Positions 41,197 to 50,632 of a stretch of 64,000 nt of DNA are shown piece by piece (the first letter of the stretch is position 1; every line of letters begins with the position of its first letter). The stretch comes from Azospirillum sp. TSA2s (GTDB lineage Bacteria > Pseudomonadota > Alphaproteobacteria > Azospirillales > Azospirillaceae). A program made the translations under genes and the position numbers. Where the stretch lies: positions 1,315,501 through 1,379,500 of the forward strand of contig NZ_CP039650.1 in NCBI RefSeq assembly GCF_004923315.1. The letters are read 5' to 3'. Under the pieces are notes generated by a model. That model was given only the letters and a program-made list of their open reading frames with translations. It was not told where the DNA came from and did not search any database.

Positions 41197-42744
41197 ATGT
41201 CGGTCGGCGTGTCGTTGGATCAGCAGTGGGCGCGCATTCGCGGACGCCTGAAGGAAGAGGTGGGCGAGATCGCCTACCGGAGCTGGCTTCAGCCGCTGTC
41301 CGTCGCCAGCCTGGTCGGCGGCGAGGTGTGCATCGTCGTGCCCACGCGCTTCATGCGCGACTGGGTGCTGACCCACTACGCCGACCGCATCCGCGCCCTC
41401 TGGTCCGGCGAGAATCCGGAAGTCCAGTCGATCGACGTCATCGTCGCCTCCACCAACCCGCCGGCGGCGCTGGTCGCCGACAACGACGACCGTGATGACG
41501 GCCGGGATAATGGCCGTGATGGGGGCCGCGACGATGGTCGCGCCGCCCCGCCCCAGCGTGGCTTCGAATCGCGTGCCGCCGATTCCCGCCCGGCTCCCCG
41601 TCCGCTGCCGCCGTCCTCCGCCGAACCGGCGCCGTCGACCGTCTACACCTCCGCCTCCTATGGCGGGGCGTCGGACGAATCGCCGAACGCCGTCCCCGCG
41701 ATTCTGGAGGACCGCTCCGACCTGTCGGCGGCGTTAGATCCGCGATTCACCTTCGAGAATTTCGTCGTCGGCAAGCCGAACGAGCTGGCCCATGCCGCTG
41801 CCCGCCGCGTCGCCGACGCCACCACCGTGACCTTCAACCCGCTGTTCCTCTATGGCGGGGTGGGCTTGGGCAAGACCCACCTGATGCACGCGCTGGCCTG
41901 GCAGATCCGCAAGAACGACCCGAACCGCAAGGTGCTGTACCTGTCGGCCGAGAAGTTCATGTACCAGTTCATCCGGGCGTTGCGCTTCAAGGACACGATG
42001 GCCTTCAAGCAGCAGTTCCGCTCGGTCGACGTGCTGATGATCGACGACGTTCAGTTCATCAGCGGCAAGGACTCCACGCAGGAGGAGTTCTTCCACACCT
42101 TCAACGCGCTGGTCGATCAGAACCGGCAGGTCATCATCTCCGCCGACAAGAGCCCGTCCGACCTGGAAGGCATGGAGGAGCGGCTGCGCTCCCGCCTCGG
42201 CTGGGGGCTGGTGGCCGACATCCACCCGACCACCTACGAGCTGCGGCTGGGCATCCTCCAGGCCAAGGCCGACGCGCTCCAGGCCAGCATCCCGCTGAAG
42301 GTGCTGGAGTTCCTCGCCCACAAGATCACGTCCAACGTGCGCGAACTGGAAGGGGCGCTGAACCGCATCGTCGCCCATGCCGAGCTGGTCGGCCGTTCCA
42401 TCTCGCTGGAGACGACGCAGGAGGTGCTGCACGATCTGCTGCGCGCCAACGACCGCCGCGTCACCATCGACGAGATCCAGAAGCGGGTGGCGGAGCATTA
42501 CAACATCCGCGTCGCCGACATGCATTCTGCCCGCCGCGCCCGCGCGGTGGCCCGCCCGCGCCAGATTGCCATGTATCTGGCCAAGCAGCTGACCGCCCGC
42601 TCCCTGCCGGAGATCGGCCGCAAGTTCGGCGGCCGCGACCACACCACGGTCATGCATGCGGTGAAGAAGGTGGACGAGCTGCGCGCCACCGATCCGTCCT
42701 TCGCCGAGGATGTCGAACTGCTGCGGCGGATGCTCGAAAGCTGA
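41197..42744 (+). CDS. dnaA: Chromosomal replication initiator DnaA
   Basis: 515 residues. Domain I (1-90) begins MSVGVSLDQQWARIRGRLKE. A variable domain II (about 90-180) is Asp/Gly/Arg-rich, with the repeat DRDDGRDNGRDGGRDDGR. The AAA+ domain III has Walker A GGVGLGKTHLMHAL (near 220), Walker B VLMIDDVQFISGKD and ERLRSRLGWGL. Domain IV ends with GGRDHTTVMHAVKK, the DnaA-box recognition signature. The protein binds the origin and loads helicase. The start has a good AGGGAG site. The expanded domain II is longer than in E. coli. Confidence 0.98.
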   Translation: MSVGVSLDQQWARIRGRLKEEVGEIAYRSWLQPLSVASLVGGEVCIVVPTRFMRDWVLTHYADRIRALWSGENPEVQSIDVIVASTNPPAALVADNDDRDDGRDNGRDGGRDDGRAAPPQRGFESRAADSRPAPRPLPPSSAEPAPSTVYTSASYGGASDESPNAVPAILEDRSDLSAALDPRFTFENFVVGKPNELAHAAARRVADATTVTFNPLFLYGGVGLGKTHLMHALAWQIRKNDPNRKVLYLSAEKFMYQFIRALRFKDTMAFKQQFRSVDVLMIDDVQFISGKDSTQEEFFHTFNALVDQNRQVIISADKSPSDLEGMEERLRSRLGWGLVADIHPTTYELRLGILQAKADALQASIPLKVLEFLAHKITSNVRELEGALNRIVAHAELVGRSISLETTQEVLHDLLRANDRRVTIDEIQKRVAEHYNIRVADMHSARRARAVARPRQIAMYLAKQLTARSLPEIGRKFGGRDHTTVMHAVKKVDELRATDPSFAEDVELLRRMLES

Positions 42745-42872
42745 GGTTCGTTCGGTCCGCCAATTAATCGCCCGATTTATCGCCAAAGCAACCGCGACGT
42801 GTCGCCACGCCGCTATCCCATCGCGACGGGAAGTTTGCTAAGGTCCGCGCGCACGGAATCTTTGCGGACGGC

Positions 42873-43811
42873 GTGGGTGTTGTGGTGGAAACGAATATTC
42901 TTGTCGTCGATGATTCCAATTTCTTTCGCGACCTGATCCGGACAGATCTGGAAAGCAATGGTTACCGTGTGTTGCTTGCGGAGGATGGGGCGCAGGCGCT
43001 GTCGCTCTACCGCAGCCACGACATCCACATCCTCATCACCGATCTGGAAATGCCGGTGATGACCGGGCTGGAGCTGTGCTGGCATGTCCGGGCGGAGGAC
43101 GACCAGCACCGCACCTTCACCATCCTGATGACGGGCGACACCGAAACGGCCCGGCGGATCGAGGCCTTCGATTCCGGCGCCGACGAGTTCCTGGCCAAGC
43201 CGATCGACCTGTCGATGCTGCGCGCCCGCGTCCGCGCCGGAGAGCGCATCACCCGCATGCACCGGGTGATGGTGGAGATGCTGCACACCGATTACCTGAC
43301 CGGCGTGCTGAACCGCCGTTATTTCATGGAGCGGCTGGAACAGGCCTACCGCGCCGCGAAGGAGACCGGCTCGCCGCTGGCGGTTGCGATGTTCGACATC
43401 GACCATTTCAAGACGATCAACGACACCCATGGCCACAGCAACGGCGATTTGGCGCTGAAACGCTTCGCCGACCATTGCGCCGCCCAGTTGCCCGACGGCG
43501 GCTTCCTCGGCCGGCTGGGCGGGGAGGAGTTCTGCCTGTGCCTGCCCGCCGCCGACCTAGATGCGGCGCTGGTACGGGTGGAGGCGATCCGCCGCTCCAC
43601 CGCGGAGTTGATGGTGGAGACCGGCAGCGGGTCCAGCTTCGGCTTCACCGTCAGCATCGGCATGTGCCTGGACCAGGACACCGACTCGGTCAACGACCTG
43701 ATGGCCCAGGCCGACGAGGCGCTCTATTTCGCCAAGCGCAGCGGCCGCAACCGCACCGTCCTGCGCGGCGCCGAAGGCGTGACGGTGAAGGCGCGCTTCT
43801 ACGTGATGTGA
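42873..43811 (+). CDS. Response regulator with diguanylate cyclase (REC-GGDEF)
   Basis: 312 residues. The receiver (about 7-125) has LVVDDSNFFRDLI, phospho-Asp D57 in ILITDLEMPVMTG and Lys in FLAKPIDLSML. The GGDEF domain (about 145-305) has DYLTGVLNRRYFMERL, MFDIDHFKTINDTHGH and the catalytic GGEEF (near 215), so it should make cyclic di-GMP when phosphorylated. No RxxD inhibitory site is at the usual spot before GGEEF, so product inhibition is probably absent. The start is a GTG; later GTG codons at 42882 and 42885 are alternatives. The PleD-like function is inferred. Confidence 0.92.
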   Translation: MGVVVETNILVVDDSNFFRDLIRTDLESNGYRVLLAEDGAQALSLYRSHDIHILITDLEMPVMTGLELCWHVRAEDDQHRTFTILMTGDTETARRIEAFDSGADEFLAKPIDLSMLRARVRAGERITRMHRVMVEMLHTDYLTGVLNRRYFMERLEQAYRAAKETGSPLAVAMFDIDHFKTINDTHGHSNGDLALKRFADHCAAQLPDGGFLGRLGGEEFCLCLPAADLDAALVRVEAIRRSTAELMVETGSGSSFGFTVSIGMCLDQDTDSVNDLMAQADEALYFAKRSGRNRTVLRGAEGVTVKARFYVM

Positions 43812-43962
43812 CGGCTCTATGAAGTTTGGCGGAGCTTCATCTTCCCCCATGGACGGACGGCTTTTGTCTCAGGCACACTTTCCGCCTTAAACGGGGCTGC
43901 GCGAAGCCGCCGCCGCGGGAACCTGACAAAACGCCATTCAAGAGCCAGGGAGACCGGACGTC

Positions 43963-45147
43963 ATGTCCAAGATGGATCACGCCCAGACCGAGTCCCAGCG
44001 GTCCAGCGCCGAGACCCAGCGCGCCGCCAAGAGCTTCACCCGCCGCCTGCTGCTGCAGAGCGCTGCCGCCGCCGCCGGTGTCGCCTCGGTCGGCCCCTTC
44101 ATCCTGCGCGAGGGCCGCGCGGCGTCGGGTTCGGTGAAGATCTTCTCCTGGGCCGGCTACATCAGCCCGGACATGCTGGCCGATTTCGAGAAGAAGACCG
44201 GCGTCAAGGCGACCCTGACCGAATACGGCACCAACGACGAACTGCTGAACCAGCTGAAGGCCACCGGCGGTGCCGGCTTCGACATCATCCACCCCACCGT
44301 CGACCGCGTGCCCAACTACGTCGAATACGAGCTGGTGCAGCCGATCGACGAATCGAAGGTGAAGTGGGACGGCTGCCTGAAGTCGTCGGTCGAGGGTTCC
44401 GCCGGCATGGGCGGCGTCGTCGGCGGCAAGCGCTATTTCGCCCCGGCCGACTGGGGGACGGAGGCGCTGGCCTATGACATGAAGAAGGCCCCGCTGACCT
44501 ACGGCACCGCCAGCTACGGCGACCTGTGGGCGCCGGCCAATGCCGGCAAGGTGACGGTGCGCGGCCATTCGGCGCTGATCGGCATCGCGCTGTGGCTGGA
44601 AAGCCAGGGCAAGCTGCCGCACCCCGTCCGCGACCAGTTCAAGGACGAGGCGAAGGCGCGCGCCAACTTCGACGCCATCCTGAAGGTGGCCGCCGCCAAC
44701 AAGAAGTCGGTCGCCCAGTTCTGGACCAACGAGAACGAGGCCCAGGGCGCCTTCCGCACCAACGGCTGCATCATCGGCCAGACCTGGGACAGCAGCGCGG
44801 TGGCTCTGCGCAAGGAAGGGCTGCCGATCCGCTTCATCGCGCCGAAGGAAGGGGCGCTCGCCTGGATGGAAGGCTTCGCCATCCCGAAGAAGGCGGAGAA
44901 TCTGGAGAACGCCTATGCCTGGATCAACTGGTTCTACACGCCCCAGGCCGGCGCGCTCTACACCAACCATTCCGGCATCTCCAGCACCGCGGTCGGCGCC
45001 GAGGCCCACCTGACCGACCTGAACAAGCAGTTCTTCGCTGATGCCTATCCGGGCGACGCGCTGCAGAAGCTGTGGTGGTGGCCGATCCAGGAGGCGTGGT
45101 ACGTCTCGATCCGCAACGAGTACCAGGACCGCTTCCTGGCGGCGTGA
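43963..45147 (+). CDS. Polyamine-type ABC transporter substrate-binding protein (Tat-exported)
   Basis: 394 residues. The N terminus carries a twin-arginine signal, FTRRLLLQSAAAAAGVASV, cleaved near GRAASG. The mature part matches the spermidine/putrescine group: VKIFSWAGYISPDMLADFEK, TEYGTNDELLNQLKATGGAG and AYAWINWFYTPQAGAL. It would bind a small cationic or related substrate in the periplasm. It is followed 19 bp later by its ATPase gene, but no permease is present. Confidence 0.9.
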   Translation: MSKMDHAQTESQRSSAETQRAAKSFTRRLLLQSAAAAAGVASVGPFILREGRAASGSVKIFSWAGYISPDMLADFEKKTGVKATLTEYGTNDELLNQLKATGGAGFDIIHPTVDRVPNYVEYELVQPIDESKVKWDGCLKSSVEGSAGMGGVVGGKRYFAPADWGTEALAYDMKKAPLTYGTASYGDLWAPANAGKVTVRGHSALIGIALWLESQGKLPHPVRDQFKDEAKARANFDAILKVAAANKKSVAQFWTNENEAQGAFRTNGCIIGQTWDSSAVALRKEGLPIRFIAPKEGALAWMEGFAIPKKAENLENAYAWINWFYTPQAGALYTNHSGISSTAVGAEAHLTDLNKQFFADAYPGDALQKLWWWPIQEAWYVSIRNEYQDRFLAA

Positions 45148-45166
45148 CCCGCAGACAGAAGAGGCC

Positions 45167-46219
45167 ATGAGCCAAGACGTCCAACTCGACCACGTCACCA
45201 TGCGGTTCGGCGACACCGTCGCCGTCCGCGACGTGTCGCTGACCATCGGGGCGGGGGAGTTCTTCAGCTTCCTCGGCCCCTCGGGCTGCGGCAAGACCAC
45301 CATCCTGCGCATGATCTCCGGCTTCATGGAGCCGACCGACGGCGTCATCCGCATCGGCGGCCGGGACATGCGCGGGATCGGGCCGAACAAGCGGCCGACC
45401 GCTCTGATCTTCCAGAACCTGGCCCTGTTTCCGCTGATGACGGTGGCGGACAACATCGGCTTCGGGCTGGAGGTGCGCGGCGTGCCGTCGGCCGCTCGCC
45501 GCCGCCGGGTGAGCGAACTGCTGGAACTGGTGGCGCTGCCCGACACGGCGGACAAGCGGGTGACCGACCTGTCCGGCGGCCAGCGCCAGCGCATCGCCAT
45601 TGCCCGCGCCCTGGCGGTGGAACCGGCGGTGCTGCTGCTCGACGAGCCGCTCTCCGCGCTGGACCTGAAGCTGCGCCAGCATATGCGTGCCGAACTGCGC
45701 GAGCTGCAGAAGCGCACCGGCGTCACCTTCATCTACATCACCCACGACCAGGGCGAGGCCCTGACCATGTCCGACCGCATCGGCGTGATGTCGCGCGGCG
45801 TGCTGGAGCAGGTGGGCGATGGCAAGACCATCTACGACCATCCGGAGACCGCCTTCGTCGCGTCCTTCGTTGGCGAGTCGAACCGCTTTTCGGGGTCGGT
45901 CACCCAGGCGACGGATGGCTGGGCGGTCCTCGACACCGCCTTCGGACCTCTGCGCGGCCGCAACCCGCGCGAACTTGGCCCCGGCGACCGCGCCACCCTC
46001 TATGTCCGGCCGGAACGTCTGGCGCCCGGCGACAGCGACAACAGCCTGACCGCCCGCGTCAGCCACAGCGACTTCGAGGGCGCCTTCGTCAACGCCTTCC
46101 TTGACGGCGGCCTGACCGTGCAGATGCCGCATCTGGGCCAGGAGCCCGCCTTCGTTCCCGGCGAAACCGTGCGGCTGGGCTTCCGGGCTGCCGACGCGGT
46201 GGTGCTGCCGACGGCATAA
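45167..46219 (+). CDS. Polyamine-type ABC transporter ATP-binding protein (PotA-like)
   Basis: 350 residues from the ATG at 45167 (GAGGCC upstream). ABC domain: Walker A GPSGCGKTT, Q-loop LIFQNLALFP, signature LSGGQRQRIAIARAL, Walker B LLLDEPLSALD and switch His in YITHDQGEA. A C-terminal TOBE-type regulatory domain follows (about 240-345; GDRATLYVRPERL). It energises import through an inner-membrane permease pair not encoded here. A terminator follows the gene, so the operon ends at this point. Confidence 0.93.
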   Translation: MSQDVQLDHVTMRFGDTVAVRDVSLTIGAGEFFSFLGPSGCGKTTILRMISGFMEPTDGVIRIGGRDMRGIGPNKRPTALIFQNLALFPLMTVADNIGFGLEVRGVPSAARRRRVSELLELVALPDTADKRVTDLSGGQRQRIAIARALAVEPAVLLLDEPLSALDLKLRQHMRAELRELQKRTGVTFIYITHDQGEALTMSDRIGVMSRGVLEQVGDGKTIYDHPETAFVASFVGESNRFSGSVTQATDGWAVLDTAFGPLRGRNPRELGPGDRATLYVRPERLAPGDSDNSLTARVSHSDFEGAFVNAFLDGGLTVQMPHLGQEPAFVPGETVRLGFRAADAVVLPTA

Positions 46220-46238
46220 GCCGCCTTCAACGCAAACG

Positions 46239-46270
46239 AAAACGCCCCGGCCAATCGGCCGGGGCGTTTC
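46239..46270. terminator. Intrinsic terminator between convergent genes
   Basis: AAAACGCCCCGGCC pairs with GGCCGGGGCGTTTC around a 4-nt loop, with A and T tracts at both ends, so it can serve both the ATPase gene and the Tim44-like gene. Confidence 0.9.
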
Positions 46271-46290
46271 GCATTGGGAAGACCGAGTCG

Positions 46291-47373
46291 TCAGTGCGTC
46301 TGCTGGATCGCCGACAGTTGCCACTGGCCGCCGCGGGGGCGGACGAAGGTCCACAGCTCCGTCGCTTCGGTCGGCTGCGAGGCGTTGCCCTCGATCACCC
46401 GGCCGCTGGCGCGGTCCACCGTGACGTCGATCAGCGAGAAGCGCATGGCGACGGTGGCGTATTCCTGCGCCCCCTCGCGCCAGCCCTCGGCCAGATCGCC
46501 CTGCAGCAGGCGGACGTCGCTGACCTTGTTGACCACGCCGCGGTTGCGGTTCTCCGCCAGATCATCGCCGAAGTAGGCGAACATCTCCGGCGTCGTCGCG
46601 GCGCGCAGAGCGTCGGCATCCTCGCGCCCATAGGCGGTCTGGACGGTGACGAGCAGCCGCTCGAACGCCTCGAAGTCGGCCGGCTGGATGCCGATCTCGT
46701 CGGCCGCCTGACGGCGCTGGGCCGGGCCGGCGTTGCCGCCGCCCATACCACCAACCGGGCCGCCCACCGGATTATAGCCGACATCGGCCGAGTCGCGGTT
46801 CATCTGTCCACCCTGCGGACCACCGGCATAAGCCGGCCGGTTCCCGCCCAGCGGACCGCCGGACGCCGCGGTGTTGGCGGTCTGCGAGCGGTTGCGGAAG
46901 AAGCGCATGGCGAGCCGGACCAGGAAGACGACCAGCAGAATCTGCAGGATGAAGCCCAGGATGCCGGCGAAGCTGCCCAAGCCCTCGAAGAAGCCGCCGC
47001 CAAACAGCATCGCGCCGATGCCGGCGCCGATCAGGCCGCCCATCAGGCCCGACATGAAGCCGCCGCCGAAGAAGCCGCGCGAAGGCGCCGCCGCCGGGGC
47101 GGTGGAACCGGGGCGCTGCATGCCCGGCGACGCCGCCGGGGCGGCGGAGCGCTCCATCGGCGAGACCGCGTTGGGCGCGGTGGAGGTGGCGGCCGGCGCC
47201 TCGGTCGTGCGGCTGCCGCGGCTGCCCGAAGAGCTGCTCTTGCCGGCGCGGGCGTCGGCGGTGCCGGCGGCCAGCGCCATCACCAGGGCAACCGCCACCG
47301 CCGTGGCAGCGCGGGCGCCCCGCATTCCGGTGGAGGTGGCGGAAAGGCTCGAAGGTCGGGTCTTCTCGCTCAT
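46291..47373 (-). CDS. Tim44-like domain protein
   Basis: About 360 residues. An N-terminal hydrophobic segment (RAATAVAVALVMALAAGTAD) acts as signal or anchor. A Ser/Gly-rich stretch follows, then a second hydrophobic segment (GILGFILQILLVVFLVRLAM), a Gly/Asn-rich linker, and a C-terminal Tim44-like domain (about 230-360) with FERLLVTVQTAYGREDADAL, VSDVRLLQGDLAEGW and WTFVRPRGGQWQLSAIQQ. The Tim44-like fold occurs in mitochondrial Tim44, MRPL45 and alphaproteobacterial TimA-like proteins that associate with membranes. An ATG at 47394 would add seven residues. Its role here is not established. Confidence 0.88.
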   Translation of the reverse strand: MSEKTRPSSLSATSTGMRGARAATAVAVALVMALAAGTADARAGKSSSSGSRGSRTTEAPAATSTAPNAVSPMERSAAPAASPGMQRPGSTAPAAAPSRGFFGGGFMSGLMGGLIGAGIGAMLFGGGFFEGLGSFAGILGFILQILLVVFLVRLAMRFFRNRSQTANTAASGGPLGGNRPAYAGGPQGGQMNRDSADVGYNPVGGPVGGMGGGNAGPAQRRQAADEIGIQPADFEAFERLLVTVQTAYGREDADALRAATTPEMFAYFGDDLAENRNRGVVNKVSDVRLLQGDLAEGWREGAQEYATVAMRFSLIDVTVDRASGRVIEGNASQPTEATELWTFVRPRGGQWQLSAIQQTH

Positions 47374-47487
47374 GATCGTGCTCGCTTGTCGCATCTGGTC
47401 TGTTGTCCAGCTTTGCCAGATGGGGGTGGTCCCGCCTCCGTTTAAGAGGCGGTCTCACTTTTTTCGAGCAACAATCGGAACGGCCGC

Positions 47488-47883
47488 TTAATCGGTCTCA
47501 CTTTGCAGGGCATCGATCGCCCGGCGGTCGCGCTTGGTCGGCCGCCCGGCGCCCGGCGCGCGGTAGGGGTCCTGCAAGCGCTCTTCCGGTACCGGCGGGG
47601 CGAGATCCTCGTACAGCGCCTGGGCTTCCGGCGCCGGCCCGCGCCGGATTCCCAGCGCCACCACCTTGATGACGCGGATGTGCCGTCCCTGGGCGAAGGT
47701 CAGCACGTCGCCCGGCTTCACCGCCGCATGTGCCTTGGTCACCACCGCTCCCGACAGTCGCACGCCCCCGTCGTTGCACAGCTTGGCGGCAAGGCTGCGC
47801 GTCTTGAAGAAGCGCGCATACCAAAGCCACTTGTCGATCCGCAGCCGGCCGGGGGTGGAGTCTTCGGTGTCGGTGTTGCTCAT
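47488..47883 (-). CDS. hslR: S4-domain RNA-binding protein (Hsp15 type)
   Basis: 131 residues. The S4 domain occupies the first 75 residues: RLRIDKWLWYARFFKTRSLA, KLCNDGGVRLSG and VKPGDVLTFAQGRHIRVI. The basic tail (PTKRDRRAIDAL) is typical of Hsp15/HslR, which in E. coli rescues stalled 50S subunits carrying nascent chains. It lies 53 bp downstream of a SUV3-like helicase gene on the same strand, a pairing that points to RNA or ribosome quality control; this link is inference. Confidence 0.9.
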   Translation of the reverse strand: MSNTDTEDSTPGRLRIDKWLWYARFFKTRSLAAKLCNDGGVRLSGAVVTKAHAAVKPGDVLTFAQGRHIRVIKVVALGIRRGPAPEAQALYEDLAPPVPEERLQDPYRAPGAGRPTKRDRRAIDALQSETD

Positions 47884-47936
47884 GGGCGTTTCCGTTTGGT
47901 GGTTTCGTTAGTCATGTGTGAGGTCGTCATGCCCCC

Positions 47937-50462
47937 TCACATCCCCGACAGTTGCCGCAGCTTGGCGAACGGGTGGTCCTCGTTCGTCGGCTTCTCGCGC
48001 CGCTGCCTGTTGGTCTGCGACCTCTTCCGCTTCCAGGTCACCGCCCCATCCTCGGCGACGATCCGCACATAGCCCAGCCCGGTCAGCACCGTCCCCAGCT
48101 CCTCCGCCGACAGGCCGACGCGCTGGCCGAGCGCCACCTCGCGGATCGGCGCATTGGCCTTGGATGCGGTCAGCAGCTCCGTCTCCAGCCGGTCGAGCAT
48201 ATCGACGCGCAGAGCCCGCCCGCCGGCCAACGGATAGCCGATGGCCTCCCAGAAGGCTGGCGGCGCGCCACCCTCCTTTACAGGCGGCGCCTCCACCGAC
48301 ACGCGGCCGGGCGGCGGGATCGGCACCGGCAGCGGATGACCCTGAGCCACCGCCCACAGCAGCCCGCGCAAACTCACCGCCGCCGGCTTGGCCAGCGCCG
48401 TCAGATAGAGGTGCGACACCCCCAGCCGGACGCCCAGCTTGGTCAGCGCCTTGCGGTCCTCGCGCTCCAGCCGTTCCACCATGTCGGCGACCGGCGCCCG
48501 CGGCAGCACCCCCAGCCCCTCGACCAGTTGGAAGACCAGCCCGCGCCCGGCGCCCGACAGCCCCTCGGCGGCGGACAGCGCGAACAGCGGCTTCAGCCGG
48601 GCGGCGATGTGGTCCTTCAGCCAGCGGTCCAGCCGCGCCCGCACCCGCTCGCGCTGGGCCTGATCCAGCATGCCCTCGTCGAACGGCACCACCAGCGGCG
48701 CCAGCACCGACGGCCCGGCCGCCAGCCGCGCCACCGGCAAATTGTCGGCGCTCAGCACCCCGTCCGGCCCCAGGGCGAAGACGTCGTCCGGCTCGGCCTC
48801 GAAGGCGCGCAGCCGCTTGGCGAGTTCGTCGCGCAGCGCCCGCCGGGCGGCCGTCAGCAGCGACTTCGCCTCGTCGGAGCGGTCCGGCGCGTCGGGGACG
48901 AAGCGAAAGCCCTCCAGCCGGCCGACGACATGCCCCTCCACCACCACCTCGCCGTCGGCCCGCACGCCGCCCAGCAGCGACCGCCCGTCCTTCAGCGTCC
49001 GCGACAGCGTGGCGGAGCGGCGGTCGATGAAGCGCTGGGTCAGCCGCTCATGCAGGGCGTCGGACAGCCGGTCCTCGATGGAGCGGGTGCGTTCCTGCCA
49101 GTGCAGCGGGTCCTTCAGCCAGGTCGGCCGGTTGGAGATGTAGGTCCAGGTGCGGATATGGGCGATGCGGGCGACCAGCGCGTCGATGTCCCCCTCCGTC
49201 CGGTCGAGCCGGGCGATCTGCTTCGCCACCCAATCGTCATCCAGCCGGCGCAGCGGCCCGCGCAGGCTGCGGAAGACCTGGGCCAGCAGCTTGGTATGGG
49301 CATCCGACAGCACCTTGCGGAAGTCGGGGACCTGGCAGACCTCCCACAGCAGCTTCACGGCATCCCGGCCGCGCGCGAGGTCCATGATCTCCGGATCGCG
49401 CACCAGCGCCTGCAGCGCCAGATGGTCGTCGGCCTCGCGCACGCGGGACAACTCTTGGATCGGCGCCCGTTCCTCCAGCGACTTCAGCAGGAAGCCCGGC
49501 GTGTCGAAGCGCAGGTCGCTGTTGCGCCAGGACAGCGTCTTGACCGTCTCGAACTCGTGGTTCTCGACGCGGTTGACCAGATCGGCGTCCAGTTCCCCCA
49601 CCTCGTCGGTGGTGCCGAAGGTGCCGTCGCGCATGTGGCGCCCGGCGCGGCCGGCGATCTGCGCCACCTCGGCGGGGCGCAGGCGGCGCGGGGCGAAGCC
49701 GTCGAACTTGACGATGCGGGCGAAGGCCACATGGTCGACGTCCATGTTCAGCCCCATGCCGATGGCGTCGGTCGCCACCAGATAATCGACCTCGCCCGCC
49801 TGATAGAGGCCGACCTGCGCGTTGCGCGTGCGCGGGCTGAGCGCGCCCAGCACCACGGCGGTGCCGCCGCGCTGGCGCCGGATCATCTCGGCGATGGCAT
49901 AGACGTCGGTGGCCGAAAAGGCGACGACGGCCGAGCGCGGCGGCAGGCGCGTCAGCTTCTTGTAGCCGGCATAGGTCAGCTGCGAGAAGCGCGGCCGGCT
50001 GATGAACTCCGCCTTCGGCACCAGCCGGCGGATCATCGGCTGCATCGAGTCGGAGCCCAGCACCATCGTCTCGACCATGCCGCGGGCGTTCAGCAGCCGG
50101 TCGGTGAAGATATGGCCGCGCTCCGGATCGGCGCAGAGCTGGATTTCGTCCACCGCCAGGAAATCGACGGCGCGGTCCAGCGGCATCGATTCGACGGTGC
50201 AGACCCAGTAGGACGGGTTGGGGGGCAGGATCTTCTCCTCCCCCGTCACCAGAGCTACGGCATTCTTTCCCTTGATCGAGACGATGCGGTCGTAATTCTC
50301 CCGCGCCAGCAGGCGCAGGGGAAAGCCGATCATTCCGGACCGGTGACCGAGCATGCGCTCGATCGCCAGATAGGTCTTGCCGGTGTTGGTCGGCCCCAGC
50401 ACGGCGACCACACGGCCCCCCCGCCCGAGACCGCCGCCCGCCGAAGCGTGAGAGGACGTCAT
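47937..50462 (-). CDS. SUV3-like DEAD/DEAH-type helicase
   Basis: 841 residues. Helicase core: Walker A VLGPTNTGKTYLAIERML, motif Ib RLLARENYDRI, VTGEEKILPP, motif II VDEIQLCADPERGH (DEIQ), motif III FSATDVYAIAEM, and motifs V and VI VATDAIGMGLNMDVDHV and QIAGRAGRHMRDG. These match the mitochondrial SUV3 helicase and its alphaproteobacterial relatives, which unwind RNA. The middle and C-terminal 400 residues are helical and contain a SUV3-type accessory region. It starts just upstream of the insertion sequence region and heads a minus-strand group with hslR. Confidence 0.9.
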   Translation of the reverse strand: MTSSHASAGGGLGRGGRVVAVLGPTNTGKTYLAIERMLGHRSGMIGFPLRLLARENYDRIVSIKGKNAVALVTGEEKILPPNPSYWVCTVESMPLDRAVDFLAVDEIQLCADPERGHIFTDRLLNARGMVETMVLGSDSMQPMIRRLVPKAEFISRPRFSQLTYAGYKKLTRLPPRSAVVAFSATDVYAIAEMIRRQRGGTAVVLGALSPRTRNAQVGLYQAGEVDYLVATDAIGMGLNMDVDHVAFARIVKFDGFAPRRLRPAEVAQIAGRAGRHMRDGTFGTTDEVGELDADLVNRVENHEFETVKTLSWRNSDLRFDTPGFLLKSLEERAPIQELSRVREADDHLALQALVRDPEIMDLARGRDAVKLLWEVCQVPDFRKVLSDAHTKLLAQVFRSLRGPLRRLDDDWVAKQIARLDRTEGDIDALVARIAHIRTWTYISNRPTWLKDPLHWQERTRSIEDRLSDALHERLTQRFIDRRSATLSRTLKDGRSLLGGVRADGEVVVEGHVVGRLEGFRFVPDAPDRSDEAKSLLTAARRALRDELAKRLRAFEAEPDDVFALGPDGVLSADNLPVARLAAGPSVLAPLVVPFDEGMLDQAQRERVRARLDRWLKDHIAARLKPLFALSAAEGLSGAGRGLVFQLVEGLGVLPRAPVADMVERLEREDRKALTKLGVRLGVSHLYLTALAKPAAVSLRGLLWAVAQGHPLPVPIPPPGRVSVEAPPVKEGGAPPAFWEAIGYPLAGGRALRVDMLDRLETELLTASKANAPIREVALGQRVGLSAEELGTVLTGLGYVRIVAEDGAVTWKRKRSQTNRQRREKPTNEDHPFAKLRQLSGM

Positions 50463-50556
50463 GGAGTTAAGCTTTGGGGTGCGGAAGCCCGCAATGCAAG
50501 CGGCGGCTTGGCCGGAATACCGTTTGGGGCATTGAGATTTCCATCCAATGCACGCC

Positions 50557-50632
50557 CGTCATCCCCGCGAAGGCGGGGATCCATGAAACTCCGCAGTTGA
50601 GCGGCCGAAACGGCTGGATTCCCGCCTTCGCG
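50557..50632. repeat. REP-like palindromic pair, family 3, copy A (left part, split by IS)
   Basis: CGTCATCCCCGCGAAGGCGG starts one REP unit; 50616-50632 (CTGGATTCCCGCCTTCGCG) begins the second, inverted unit. The second unit is interrupted by the IS and continues at 51939-51957 (CGCCTTCGCGGGAATGACG). Joined, they form the same inverted pair found at 60622-60705. Confidence 0.85.

Noticed and set aside
47952..50600. An 882-residue open frame opposite the SUV3-like helicase
   Set aside because: Same reason: the minus strand carries all helicase motifs, and the plus-strand product is low-complexity without domains.
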